A stretch of 64,000 nucleotides of DNA from contig NZ_QKZL01000016.1 of assembly GCF_003253995.1 (NCBI RefSeq), positions 1 to 64,000 on the forward strand, written 5' to 3'. Of this stretch, positions 10,000 through 18,681 are shown piece after piece. A model generated the notes under the pieces. The model was given only the letters and a program-made list of their open reading frames with translations, did not search any database and had not been told where the DNA came from. Each line of letters starts with the position of its first letter. The stretch's first letter is position 1. The stretch comes from Palleronia aestuarii. GTDB lineage: Bacteria; Pseudomonadota; Alphaproteobacteria; Rhodobacterales; Rhodobacteraceae. The translations under genes and the position numbers were made by a program.

Positions 10000-11286
10000 A
10001 TGACATCCCCCCTTCGCCTCGGCATCGCAGGGCTCGGCACCGTCGGCACCGGCGTGGTCCGCATCGTCCAGCGCCACGCCGCGCTTCTCGCCGCCCGGGC
10101 GGGACGGGAGATTGCGATCAGCGCAGTCTCGGCCCGGTCGCGGCAAAAGGATCGCGGCGTGCGCCTCGGCGCCTATGATTGGGAGGACGATCCGGTCGTC
10201 CTCGCCCGGCGCGACGATGTCGACGTGTTCGTTGAGCTCGTGGGTGGCGATGCGGGCCCGGCCAAGGCCGCGGTTGAGGCGGCACTCGAGCTGGGAAAGC
10301 CGGTCGTCACCGCGAACAAGGCGCTGCTCGCCCTGAATGGCCAGGCCCTCGCCGAGACGGCGGAGGCGACAGGCGCACCGCTGCGGTTCGAGGCGGCCGT
10401 CGCCGGCGGCATTCCGGTGGTCAAGACCTTGACCGAAGGGCTCGCGGGCAACCGGATCGAGCGGGTCATGGGGGTCATGAACGGCACCTGCAACTACATC
10501 CTCACACGGATGGAGGATGCGGCGCTGCCCTACGACGACGTCTTCGCCGAAGCCGAGGCACTGGGATATCTCGAAGCGGATCCGACCCTTGACGTGGGCG
10601 GCATAGATGCCGCGCACAAGCTCGCGCTCCTCACGTCCATCGCCTTCGGCACGCGGGTCGATTTCCCCGCGATCTCCCTCGAGGGGATCGAGCGCGTGAC
10701 CATCGACGACATCCGCGCGGCCGCCGACATGGGCTACCGCATCAAGCTCCTCGGCGTGGCGCGAAGCTCGGGCCGCGGTGTCGAATCGCGGATGTCCCCC
10801 TGCCTCGTTCCGGTCGACTCGCCGCTGGGCCAGCTCGAGGGCGCGACCAACATGGTGGTTCTCGAGGGCGATGCGGTGGGCCGGATCGTGCTGCGCGGCG
10901 CGGGCGCCGGCGAGGGGCCGACGGCGAGCGCGGTGATGTCGGACGTGATCGAGATCGCCCGCGGCCAGCGCCTGCCGACCTTCGGACAGCCCGCGACAAG
11001 CCTCGCGCCCGCCCGACAGGCGGCGGAGCCGACGCCGGCGCCCTATTACCTGCGCATGGCCCTGCAGGACAAACCCGGCGCGCTCGCGAAGATCGCGACC
11101 TGTCTCGGGGAAGCCGGCATCTCCATCGACCGGATGCGGCAATACGGCCATGCCGACGTCACCGCGCCGGTCCTCATCGTCACCCATCGCGCCATGCGCA
11201 GCGCGCTCGACCGGGCGATCGAGGACATGGACCGAACGGGCGTCCTTGCCGGCGCGCCCGTCGCCCTGCGGATCGAGGAACTCTAG
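10000..11286 (+). CDS. hom: Homoserine dehydrogenase
   Basis: Reduces aspartate-4-semialdehyde to homoserine for threonine and methionine synthesis. It is 428 residues, the standard length for the monofunctional enzyme. The N-terminal nucleotide-binding motif is GIAGLGTVGTGVV. VVTANKALL (K107) precedes the catalytic domain, where D203 and K207 lie in LDVGGIDAAHKLALL, and NGTCNYILTRM is a family signature. A C-terminal ACT domain begins YYLRMALQDKPGALAKIA, suggesting allosteric control by an amino acid. An SD-like GAGGAG precedes the ATG. It is followed by a strong hairpin at 11291. Confidence 0.95.
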   Translation: MTSPLRLGIAGLGTVGTGVVRIVQRHAALLAARAGREIAISAVSARSRQKDRGVRLGAYDWEDDPVVLARRDDVDVFVELVGGDAGPAKAAVEAALELGKPVVTANKALLALNGQALAETAEATGAPLRFEAAVAGGIPVVKTLTEGLAGNRIERVMGVMNGTCNYILTRMEDAALPYDDVFAEAEALGYLEADPTLDVGGIDAAHKLALLTSIAFGTRVDFPAISLEGIERVTIDDIRAAADMGYRIKLLGVARSSGRGVESRMSPCLVPVDSPLGQLEGATNMVVLEGDAVGRIVLRGAGAGEGPTASAVMSDVIEIARGQRLPTFGQPATSLAPARQAAEPTPAPYYLRMALQDKPGALAKIATCLGEAGISIDRMRQYGHADVTAPVLIVTHRAMRSALDRAIEDMDRTGVLAGAPVALRIEEL

Positions 11287-11290
11287 CGAC

Positions 11291-11311
11291 CCCGCGCCGT
11301 ATCGGCGCGGG
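11291..11311 (+). terminator. Stem-loop directly after hom
   Basis: CCCGCGCCG and CGGCGCGGG form a perfect 9-bp GC-rich stem around a 3-nt TAT loop, starting 5 bp past the hom stop. There is no T-tract after it, so it may terminate weakly or protect the mRNA 3' end. Its position before the 370-bp gap to glpX favours a transcript end. Confidence 0.55.
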
Positions 11312-11659
11312 AACGATGACCCGCAAAGAGATGTGGTAGTCGTCGCGACGATCCAAACCCGTCAGCTTTTCACGGCATTGCTCCGTCCGCGAGCCGTCGA
11401 TCTCCGATGAAGAAATGCGCTCGTTGGCGCGACGTCGACCGCCCCATGCGAGCGGAGCACGGCATAAAACTCCGCTCCCCGACCCTCGAACGCCGCGGAT
11501 CGAGGTCACGCAATCCTTCACAACGCCCGGCGGATTGGCCGGCTTGCGCTTTGATACAGGCGTGCCCCGATAGGGGGCGGAGAGTGCCGCAATCGGCTTG
11601 CCCCGCCGCGAACCTCTGGGCTAGGTGTCGTCCACCAGTTTTCCGGGGAGCTTCGGCCG
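11312..11659. other. Intergenic region between hom and glpX
   Basis: About 350 bp without a supportable gene. Short open frames here have no Shine-Dalgarno site and look like chance frames in GC-rich DNA. The glpX promoter is expected in the last 150 bp. A weak candidate is TTGCGC near 11545 followed 17 bp later by CCGATA. I see no riboswitch-like or repeat structure. Confidence 0.4.
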
Positions 11660-12640
11660 ATGGCCCAGACCAACGATTTCAACGACCGCATGCTGTCTCT
11701 GGGCCTCGCCCGCGTCTCCGAGGCCGCAGCGCTGGCCTCCGCCGCCTGGATCGGCCGCGGTGACGAGAAGGCGGCCGACCAGGCCGCGGTCAACGCCATG
11801 CGCGACCAGCTCAACAAGCTCGAGATCGCCGGAACCGTCGTCATCGGCGAGGGCGAGCGCGACGAGGCGCCCATGCTCTATATCGGCGAGGAGGTCGGAA
11901 CCGGCAGCGGCCCGGACGTCGACATCGCGCTCGATCCGCTCGAAGGTACGACGCTGACCGCGAAGGACATGCCGAACGCGCTGACCGTGATCGCGATGGC
12001 CGGTCGCGGCTCCATGCTGCACGCGCCCGACGTCTACATGGAGAAGCTCGCCATCGGTCCGGGCTTTCGCAGCGGCGTCGTGACGCTCGACATGTCCCCT
12101 GCCGAACGGGTGAGCGCGCTCGCCTCCGCCAAGGGTTGCTCGACCCACGACATCACGGTCTGCGTGCTCGAGCGGCCGCGCCACGAGGAGATGATTGCGG
12201 AGCTGCGGACAACCGATTGCGCCATCCGCCTCATCACCGATGGCGACGTGGCCGGCATCATTCACTGCGCGGATGCCGGACGGACGGGAATCGACATGTA
12301 CATGGGATCGGGCGGCGCACCGGAAGGCGTGCTCGCGGCGGCGGCGCTCAAGTGCATGGGCGGACAGATGTTCGCGAAGCTCCTCTTCCGCAACGACGAC
12401 GAGCGCGGTCGCGCGAGCAAAGCGGGTATCACCAATTTCGGTCGGGTCTATACCCGCGACGACCTCGTCTCCGGCGACGTGATCTTCGCGGCGACCGGCG
12501 TGACCGATGGCTCCATCGTCGACGGCATCAAGCGCGAGCCGGGCTACCTTACGACGGAAACCATCCTGATGCGGTCGCGCACGGGTTCGGTCAGACGCAT
12601 GATCTACCGCAATCCGACGAAACATTCCGGGGTCCGCTGA
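11660..12640 (+). CDS. glpX: Fructose-1,6-bisphosphatase class II (GlpX)
   Basis: Hydrolyses fructose-1,6-bisphosphate to fructose-6-phosphate in gluconeogenesis. At 326 residues it matches the GlpX family. Recognisable segments are GEGERDEAPMLYIGEEVG (metal and substrate acidic residues), ALDPLEGTTLTAK (Asp and Glu of the metal site), RHEEMIAELR and GSGGAPEGVLAAAALKCMGG. ATG at 11660 begins MAQTNDFND; GGGGAG lies about 10 nt upstream. It precedes recJ with a 61-bp gap. In a genome region full of sugar catabolism, this supplies gluconeogenic flux for growth on C3 products. Confidence 0.95.
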   Translation: MAQTNDFNDRMLSLGLARVSEAAALASAAWIGRGDEKAADQAAVNAMRDQLNKLEIAGTVVIGEGERDEAPMLYIGEEVGTGSGPDVDIALDPLEGTTLTAKDMPNALTVIAMAGRGSMLHAPDVYMEKLAIGPGFRSGVVTLDMSPAERVSALASAKGCSTHDITVCVLERPRHEEMIAELRTTDCAIRLITDGDVAGIIHCADAGRTGIDMYMGSGGAPEGVLAAAALKCMGGQMFAKLLFRNDDERGRASKAGITNFGRVYTRDDLVSGDVIFAATGVTDGSIVDGIKREPGYLTTETILMRSRTGSVRRMIYRNPTKHSGVR

Positions 12641-12701
12641 TCGGCAGGGGGGCAATACCGATCCGGCCTGGTATCGCGGGCCATCGGCTCCGGAGGCGGC
12701 C

Positions 12702-14471
12702 ATGACGACGCGACCTGACGTTGCCGAACGCCCCGCCTTCCTCGAAGTCGAACGCTCGCTGACGGGGCGGACCTGGATCGGTCCGTCGGCGGAGGACGAC
12801 CGGCTCGCGGAGGCGATGTGCCAGCGCACGGGCCTCGCGGATCCGGTCGCGCGCGTCCTATGCGGGGCCGGCGTCACGCCCGATAACGCCGCGGCCTATC
12901 TCGCCCCCGCCCTGCGCGACCTGCTTCCCGATCCGCTGGCGCTCAAGGACATGGACCGGGCCGCGGCACGGTTTCTCGCGGCACTCGCGCGGCGCGAGCG
13001 GATCGCCGTCTTCGGCGATTACGACGTCGATGGCGGGGCATCCGCTGCCCTGCTGCTCGTCTGGCTCCGGGCGATGGGGAACGAGGCGACACTCTACATC
13101 CCCGACCGGATCGACGAGGGCTACGGGCCCAACGACGCGGCGATGAAGGCCCTCGCCCGCGATCACGACCTCATTGTCTGTGTCGATTGCGGCACGCTCT
13201 CGCACGGTCCCGTGTCGGCGGCAGAGGGGGCCGATGTCGTGATCCTCGACCACCATCTCAGCGGCGAGACGCTGCCCGCCGCGGTGGCGGTGGTCAATCC
13301 GAACCGGCAGGACGAGAGCGGCGATCTCGGCCATCTCTGCGCCGCGTCGGTGGTCTTTCTGCTCCTCGTCGAGGCGAACAGGAGGCTGAGATCTGAGGGA
13401 GTCACAGGCCCCGATCTGATCGCCCTCCTCGATCTCGTGGCCCTCGCGACCGTTGCGGACGTGGCGCCCCTGATCGGGGTCAATCGCGCACTCGTGCGGC
13501 AGGGGTTGACCGTCATGGCCCGTCGGCGCCGCGCGGGGCTCGTGGCGCTCAGCGATGTCGCGAAGATGGATACTGCGCCTACCGCCTTCCATCTCGGGTT
13601 CCTCCTCGGGCCGCGGATCAATGCGGGCGGCCGGATCGGACAGGCCGATCTCGGTGCGCGGCTCCTTTCCACCGACGATCCGCGGGAGGCCGAGCGGCTG
13701 GCCGAACGCCTAGACGCGTTGAATTCCGAACGCCGCGAGGTCGAGGCACGGGTGCGCGAGGAAGCGCTCGCCCAGGCGGAAGCGCGCGGCACGGATGGCG
13801 CGCTTGTCTGGGCGGCATCGCAGGGGTGGCATCCGGGCGTCGTGGGCATCGTCGCTGCCCGACTGACCGAGGCAACCGGGCGTCCGTCGGTCGTGATCGG
13901 ACTCGATCGGGGGATCGGCAAGGGATCGGGTCGCTCGGTCGCCGGCATCGACCTCGGGGCCGCGATACAGCGCGTGGCGGCCGAGGGCCTTCTACTGAAG
14001 GGAGGCGGCCACCGCATGGCTGCGGGCCTTACCGTTGCAGGGGACGGAATCGATGCCGCAATGGCGCGCCTGTCGGACCTTCTCGCCCGGCAGGGATCGG
14101 GCCAGGGCGAGGCGCGACCATTGCGGCTCGCGGGACTTCTGATGGCGAGCGCCGCGTCACCGGAGATCGTGGAGGAGATCGAACGTGCCGGACCCTTCGG
14201 CATGGGCGCGCCGGCGCCGCGCTTCGCCATCGCCAGATGCCGGATCACCTCTGCTCGCAGAGTCGGGGAACGTCATCTGAAGCTTTCGGTCACGGACGGT
14301 TCCGGACCGACGCTCGACGCCATCGCCTTCGGGGCCTTCGATAGCGATCTGGGTAACGCGCTCGAAAATCATGGCGGAGACCGTTTCCACCTCGCCGGCC
14401 GGCTCGAGCTCAATCATTGGCGGGGCCGCAGCCGCGCCCAACTTCGCCTCGAAGACGCGGCCCGCGCCTGA
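12702..14471 (+). CDS. recJ: Single-stranded-DNA-specific exonuclease RecJ
   Basis: 5'-3' single-strand DNA exonuclease used in recombination and mismatch repair. It is 589 residues, typical for RecJ. DHH-family motifs: GDYDVDGGASA (D106-D110), VCVDCG and ILDHHLSG (D183-H184-H185). The DHHA1 part has GPRINAGGRIGQADLGARLL and later KGGGHRMAAGLTV, followed by an OB-fold C-terminus. ATG at 12702 starts MTTRPDVAER with GGAGGCGGCC upstream. The order hom-glpX-recJ is, to my memory, conserved in Rhodobacterales. Confidence 0.95.
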   Translation: MTTRPDVAERPAFLEVERSLTGRTWIGPSAEDDRLAEAMCQRTGLADPVARVLCGAGVTPDNAAAYLAPALRDLLPDPLALKDMDRAAARFLAALARRERIAVFGDYDVDGGASAALLLVWLRAMGNEATLYIPDRIDEGYGPNDAAMKALARDHDLIVCVDCGTLSHGPVSAAEGADVVILDHHLSGETLPAAVAVVNPNRQDESGDLGHLCAASVVFLLLVEANRRLRSEGVTGPDLIALLDLVALATVADVAPLIGVNRALVRQGLTVMARRRRAGLVALSDVAKMDTAPTAFHLGFLLGPRINAGGRIGQADLGARLLSTDDPREAERLAERLDALNSERREVEARVREEALAQAEARGTDGALVWAASQGWHPGVVGIVAARLTEATGRPSVVIGLDRGIGKGSGRSVAGIDLGAAIQRVAAEGLLLKGGGHRMAAGLTVAGDGIDAAMARLSDLLARQGSGQGEARPLRLAGLLMASAASPEIVEEIERAGPFGMGAPAPRFAIARCRITSARRVGERHLKLSVTDGSGPTLDAIAFGAFDSDLGNALENHGGDRFHLAGRLELNHWRGRSRAQLRLEDAARA

Positions 14472-14528
14472 AACGCGGATCGGTGGAGCCCCCTGAGGCT
14501 TCGTCGGACTTCAGATCGTAAGGGAAAA

Positions 14529-14603
14529 TGGCAGCCCGTAGGGGAATCGAACCCCTCTTTCCAGGTTGAAAACCTGGCGTCCTAACCGATAGACGAACGG
14601 GCC
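14529..14603 (-). tRNA. tRNA-Glu (anticodon UUC)
   Basis: A complete cloverleaf reads on the minus strand. The acceptor GGCCCGT pairs with ACGGGCT (one G-U), the D-arm contains GTCTATCGGTTAGGAC, and the anticodon stem CCAGG/CCTGG encloses TTTTCAA with anticodon TTC. The T-arm is GAGGGGTTCGATTCCCCT. The 3' CCA is encoded. It lies between recJ and nikR. Confidence 0.97.
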
Positions 14604-14705
14604 ATTGGCGGCAGTTACTAGGGAAACCCTTCTGGGCACGCAAGCGGATTTTTCCGTCATTTTCACGATCTTTCGACATCGCCGATTTCGGCCCGAAAGC
14701 CCCGA

Positions 14706-15170
14706 TCAGAACCCGTCGCGGATCTTGTAATGCGCATGCGCATGCGGGGCGCCGCCGTGGGAATGCACGTCGCGCGTCGTCTCCACCGGGATGAGCGCGA
14801 GCCGTCCGTGTCGAACGCCGCGCTCCGAAAAGAGACCGTTGGCGAAATCCTCGACCCCCCCGAGCGCACCGCGCATCACGGTCACTTCCACGGCCACGTC
14901 GTGATCGATCGGAACGGAGATCGTCGCCACGGCCTGGTCGTGCCGGGCGTGACGGTTCTGCGGCACGCGGCGCGACAGATCGCGCGTCGAGAGTTCGAGC
15001 GCATAGCTCAGCACCCCGATGCATTCCGCGTCGTCCGGCGCATCGCGGCCGAGCGATCGCCGGATCAGCTCGCGCACGGCCTCCGACCGGTTGGTCGCCC
15101 CCGAGCGATCCATGTAGGCGTCGAGCTCGGCGAGGAGGTGATCCTCAATGGAGACCGTGATCCGCGGCAT
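14706..15170 (-). CDS. nikR: NikR-family ribbon-helix-helix regulator with altered metal site
   Basis: A 154-residue regulator with an N-terminal ribbon-helix-helix (MPRITVSIEDHLLAELDAYM, NRSEAVRELIRR) and a C-terminal ACT-like NikR domain (GVLSYALEL, FANGLFSERGVRHGRLALIP). Compared with the E. coli protein as I remember it, the high-affinity nickel ligands H87, H89 and C95 fall on Ser, Pro and Ala here (ATISVPIDHDVAVEV); only the H76 equivalent (RHARHD) remains. A C-terminal extension carries five His (DVHSHGGAPHAHAHYK). ATG at 15170 follows GGAAGGA. It is divergent from nikABCDE with a canonical NikR operator between them, so it almost certainly controls that operon, but its metal sensing may differ. 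Confidence 0.88.
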   Translation of the reverse strand: MPRITVSIEDHLLAELDAYMDRSGATNRSEAVRELIRRSLGRDAPDDAECIGVLSYALELSTRDLSRRVPQNRHARHDQAVATISVPIDHDVAVEVTVMRGALGGVEDFANGLFSERGVRHGRLALIPVETTRDVHSHGGAPHAHAHYKIRDGF

Positions 15171-15228
15171 CTGGCGTCCTTCCGTTTGGCACGCGATGGT
15201 TCCGTTCCGTGTCGCGGGACGCAAGCCC

Positions 15229-15256
15229 TTTACCTTCCTTGCCGAGGGCGTATGAA
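15229..15256 (+). promoter_or_regulatory. Candidate nikA promoter overlapping the NikR operator
   Basis: TTTACC at 15229-15234 and TATGAA at 15251-15256 are spaced by 16 bp and match sigma-70 consensus at about four of six bases each. The -10 element overlaps the left half-site of the NikR operator, so a bound repressor would block polymerase. The assignment is by eye. Confidence 0.45.
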
Positions 15257-15277
15257 TTTCGCAGGCGATTTTCATAC
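15250..15277. promoter_or_regulatory. NikR operator
   Basis: GTATGA (15250-15255) and TCATAC (15272-15277) are a perfect dyad with exactly 16 bp between them, identical to the consensus GTATGA-N16-TCATAC described for E. coli NikR. It lies 10 bp before the nikA start codon and 80 bp before the divergent nikR start, so it could repress nikA directly and perhaps autoregulate nikR. Confidence 0.9.
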
Positions 15278-15287
15278 CGGAGGGAAG

Positions 15288-16853
15288 ATGACCAAGCTGA
15301 CGGCAGCCGTCCTCTGCGCGGCAGTTTTCCTTTCGGCCCCGCTCTCGGCCCGCCCGCTCGTCCTCGCCGTGGGGGGCGAGCCGGACGGCGGCTTCGATCC
15401 CCTGACGGGCTGGGGTCGTTACGGCAATCCGCTCTTTCAGTCGACACTTCTGAAGCGCGATGCCGATCTGACGCTCGAGGGCGATCTCGCAACGGATTGG
15501 GGGCTGTCGGAGGATGGCCTGATCTGGAGCGTGACGCTGCGCGAGGATGCGCGGTTCTCGGACGGGGCGCCGGTGACCGCGGAAGACGTGGCCTTCACCT
15601 TCAATACCGCCCGCGATGCCGGCGGGCTCGTCGATCTGCAGGATTTCGTCGCCGCCCGGGCCACCGGGCCATTCACGGTCGACCTGGAACTGAGCGCACC
15701 GCGCATCTCCTTCGCCAGCCGTCTAGCCACGCTCGGCATCGTGCCCGCGAAGAGCTACGGACCCGGCTACGCCCGCGAGCCGATCGGATCGGGACCGTTC
15801 CGCATGGTCGAGTGGCAGGAGGGCGCGCAGCTCGTGGTCGAACCGAACCCCTACTGGCACGGTGGCGAGGTGCCATTCGAGCGGGTGAGCTTCGTGTTCG
15901 GCAGCGAGGATGCGGGGCTCGCCCTGGCCCGGACCGGCGTGGCCGATGTCGTCGCCGTTCCCGCATCGCAGGCCGATGCGCCACCCGAGGGGATGCGGGC
16001 GCTGCATATCGAGACGGTCGACAATCGCGGCCTCATGTTCCCCATGCGTCCCGATACCGGAGAGCGGAGTGCGGGCGGCGCGCCGATCGGCAACGACGTG
16101 ACGGCGGATCGCGCGATCCGCGTGGCGGTGAATCAGGCCCTAGACCGCGACGCACTCGTCGCGCTCGCGCTCGGCGGGCACGGTCGTCCGGCAACAGGGC
16201 CCGCCGATGGCCTGCCCTGGGACAACCCGGATGCGGGGCTGGCCGGGAACGATCCCGATGCCGCCCGCGCGACGCTGGAGGCGGCGGGTTGGGTCGATGC
16301 GGATGGGGACGGGACACGCGAGAAGGACGGTCTCCCCGCACGGTTCGCCATCGTCTATCCGTCGAGCGACAGCACCCGCCAGGCCCTTGCACTCGGTGCG
16401 GCGCAGCAGCTGCGCGGCATCGGCATCACGGCCGAGCCCGCGGGACGGAGCTGGGACGAGATCGGCGCGATGATGCATTCGAACGTCGTCGTTTTCGGGT
16501 GGGGCGCCCATGATCCCTCGGAGGTCTACAATCTCTATCATGGCCGGTTCGCCGCCATCGACGACTTCAATCCAGGCTACTACGACAACCCCGCCGTGAA
16601 CGCGCATCTCGAGGCGGCGGAGAGCGCGAACGATTTCGCCGCCTCGTTGCCACACTGGCGCGCGGCCGCCTGGGACGGGGAAACCGGTTTCGGGCCGCGC
16701 GGCGACGCGGCATGGGCTTGGATGGTCAATCTCGAACATTCCTACTGGGTGTCGGAATGCCTCGACATGGGCCCCATGCAGATCCACCCGCACGGACACG
16801 GCTTTCCGATCACCCACGATCTGCCCGGGTGGCGGTGGACCTGCGCAGAATGA
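15288..16853 (+). CDS. nikA: Nickel ABC transporter substrate-binding protein
   Basis: Periplasmic binding protein of the peptide/nickel family, 521 residues. An N-terminal signal peptide (MTKLTAAVLCAAVFLSAPLS) is followed by LVLAVGGEPDGGFDPLTGWG and NPLFQSTLLKRD, typical of NikA-type proteins rather than general oligopeptide binders. VTAEDVAFTFNTARD is a family-5 SBP signature. The ATG at 15288 has GGAGGGAAG ahead of it. First gene of nikABCDE; its stop overlaps the nikB start. The nickel assignment rests on the sequence character plus the NikR site immediately upstream; a nickel-chelate or cobalt ligand is possible. Confidence 0.88.
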   Translation: MTKLTAAVLCAAVFLSAPLSARPLVLAVGGEPDGGFDPLTGWGRYGNPLFQSTLLKRDADLTLEGDLATDWGLSEDGLIWSVTLREDARFSDGAPVTAEDVAFTFNTARDAGGLVDLQDFVAARATGPFTVDLELSAPRISFASRLATLGIVPAKSYGPGYAREPIGSGPFRMVEWQEGAQLVVEPNPYWHGGEVPFERVSFVFGSEDAGLALARTGVADVVAVPASQADAPPEGMRALHIETVDNRGLMFPMRPDTGERSAGGAPIGNDVTADRAIRVAVNQALDRDALVALALGGHGRPATGPADGLPWDNPDAGLAGNDPDAARATLEAAGWVDADGDGTREKDGLPARFAIVYPSSDSTRQALALGAAQQLRGIGITAEPAGRSWDEIGAMMHSNVVVFGWGAHDPSEVYNLYHGRFAAIDDFNPGYYDNPAVNAHLEAAESANDFAASLPHWRAAAWDGETGFGPRGDAAWAWMVNLEHSYWVSECLDMGPMQIHPHGHGFPITHDLPGWRWTCAE

Positions 16854-17833
16854 ACTGGCTCCGCCCGCTCCTTCTCGGGCGTCTTCTGAGGCTCGCCTGG
16901 CTGCTGCCGCTGGCGACGATCGGTCTTTTCACCCTCGTCTCGCTCGCCCCGATCGATCCCGTGCAGGCCTATATCGGCGATCTCAGCGCGCTCGTCGGCC
17001 CGGAACAGCGCGCGGCCATCGCCGCGACATGGGGTCTCGACCAGCCGGCGCCGGAGCGGTTCCTTTCCTGGCTCGGCGGGGCGATGACGGGGGATCTCGG
17101 GCGCTCCCTGACTTACGGCGTTCCGGTCGCGGAAGTGATCGAACGGCGCCTGCCCGCCTCGCTCGCGCTGATCGGTATCGCCTTCGTCCTCTCCTTCGTC
17201 CTCGGCACGGCACTCGGCATCGCCGCAGCGGCTTCCCGCGGCGGCAGGGTGGACCGCTTGATCCGCTTCGTGGCGGTGACGCTTTCCGTTAGCCCGGGCT
17301 TCTGGATCGCGCTGCTCCTGATCGCGGTCTTCGCCGTGGGCCTGGGCTGGCTTCCCGCCTGCTGTGCCGCGCCACCCGGGCTCACGGCAGCGGAGACGGG
17401 GATGGGCGACCGGCTTCGCCACCTCGTCCTTCCGGTGGCAACCCTGTCGCTCGTCGGGACGGCGCCGCTCGTCTTGCATACCCGGCAGAGGCTATTGGGA
17501 TTTCTCGAAAGCCCCGCGGCACTGCACTTGCGGGCGCATGGGCTATCCTGGCGGCGCGTCGCCTTCGGCGCAGGATTGCGCCACGCGTTGGGCCCGGCGC
17601 TGGCGCTTCACCTCGCGGGTGCCGGCGAGCTCTTCGGCGGATCGGTGCTGGCCGAGACGATCTTCGCTTGGCCCGGTCTCGGTCAGGCGACGGTTCGGGC
17701 GGCCACGGGAGCGGATGCGCCGCTCCTCATGGGGATCGGTCTCGCAACACTGCTTTTCGTGTTCTGCGGCAACCTGCTCGCCGACGTCGCGGCGCAACTC
17801 GTCGATCCGCGCCTCCGCCGGACGACCGCATGA
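16850..17833 (+). CDS. nikB: Nickel ABC transporter permease NikB
   Basis: Inner-membrane permease of about 327 residues in the DppB/NikB family. The N-terminal transmembrane helix (LAWLLPLATIGLFTLVSLAP) is followed by a periplasmic loop with RFLSWLGGAMTGDLGRSLTY, a strong family motif, then five more helices and the coupling EAA-like segment. The end shows DPRLRRT. It starts with ATG overlapping the nikA stop (ATGA). Together with NikC it forms the transport channel. Confidence 0.87.
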   Translation: MNWLRPLLLGRLLRLAWLLPLATIGLFTLVSLAPIDPVQAYIGDLSALVGPEQRAAIAATWGLDQPAPERFLSWLGGAMTGDLGRSLTYGVPVAEVIERRLPASLALIGIAFVLSFVLGTALGIAAAASRGGRVDRLIRFVAVTLSVSPGFWIALLLIAVFAVGLGWLPACCAAPPGLTAAETGMGDRLRHLVLPVATLSLVGTAPLVLHTRQRLLGFLESPAALHLRAHGLSWRRVAFGAGLRHALGPALALHLAGAGELFGGSVLAETIFAWPGLGQATVRAATGADAPLLMGIGLATLLFVFCGNLLADVAAQLVDPRLRRTTA

Positions 17834-18681
17834 CGGCGCTCGATATTTCGGCGGACGGAGAGGGAACCGTTCGAGGGATCCGACCCCCGCTCCATCGCGG
17901 GCTCTGGGCCGCATGCCTCCTCATCCTGGTCCTCGGAGGGTCCGCGCTCCTGCCCGCAAACCTTCTGGAGATCGACGCAAGCGCGATCGGCCGTGCGCCG
18001 GATCCGGGTCATCCCTTCGGCACGGACAGTCTCGGGCGCGACGTCGCCGCGCGGACGCTCGCGGCCCTCGCGATGAGCGTGAAGGTCGGACTGGTCGCGG
18101 CGACGGCCTCGACGGGGATCGCGCTCCTGCTCTCGCTCGCCGCGGCTTCAAACCGGGTGGCGGATCAGGCGGTGGGCGTCCTGACGGAACTCGCGTTGGG
18201 CCTTCCGCATTTCGTGCTCCTCATCATGATCGCCTATGCCATGGGCGGAGGGACGAACGGCGTCGTGGTCGCGATCGCGTTCACTCATTGGCCGCGTCTC
18301 GCCCGGCTTCTCCGCCACGAGGCGCAGGGCGTTGCTGCGTCCGACTACGTCGCGGCCTCGCAGGCGCTTGGACGACCGGCGCACTGGATTGCCCGCCACC
18401 ACATGGCGCCGCATCTCGCACCGCACCTCATCGCGGGCTTCGTTCTGATTTTTCCCCACGCAATCCTGCACGAGGCGGGGCTGAGTTTCATCGGCCTCGG
18501 GATCGAGCCGCACTTGCCGTCGATCGGCGTGATGCTGGCCGAGTCGCTGCGCGAGATCATCGCCGGACGATGGTGGGTGGCCGTAGCGCCCGGGGCTGGG
18601 CTCCTCCTCGTGGCGCTCGCCTTCGAGAGGTTCGGCGAAGCGTTGCGCGTGGCCGCGGAACCGCCCGGAGGCGCATCGTGA
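17830..18681 (+). CDS. nikC: Nickel ABC transporter permease NikC
   Basis: Second permease, 283 residues, DppC/NikC family. The conserved PFGTDSLGRDVAARTLAALAMS motif (shown in two parts: PFGTDSLGRDV, then AARTLAALAMS) precedes the helices. The EAA loop appears in ASDYVAASQALGRPAHWIAR, and LHEAGLSFIGLGIEPHLPSI is characteristic. ATG at 17830 overlaps the nikB stop. It heterodimerises with NikB. Confidence 0.87.
   Translation: MTALDISADGEGTVRGIRPPLHRGLWAACLLILVLGGSALLPANLLEIDASAIGRAPDPGHPFGTDSLGRDVAARTLAALAMSVKVGLVAATASTGIALLLSLAAASNRVADQAVGVLTELALGLPHFVLLIMIAYAMGGGTNGVVVAIAFTHWPRLARLLRHEAQGVAASDYVAASQALGRPAHWIARHHMAPHLAPHLIAGFVLIFPHAILHEAGLSFIGLGIEPHLPSIGVMLAESLREIIAGRWWVAVAPGAGLLLVALAFERFGEALRVAAEPPGGAS

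Noticed and set aside
11312-11659. Possible small gene or riboswitch in the hom-glpX gap
   Set aside because: No start signal, conserved fold or repeat was visible; frames there are short and overlap hom or glpX antisense.
17364-18677. N-terminal extension of the nikD frame across nikB and nikC
   Set aside because: The ATPase domain starts at the GTG at 18678; the upstream part is Arg-rich out-of-frame reading of nikB and nikC.
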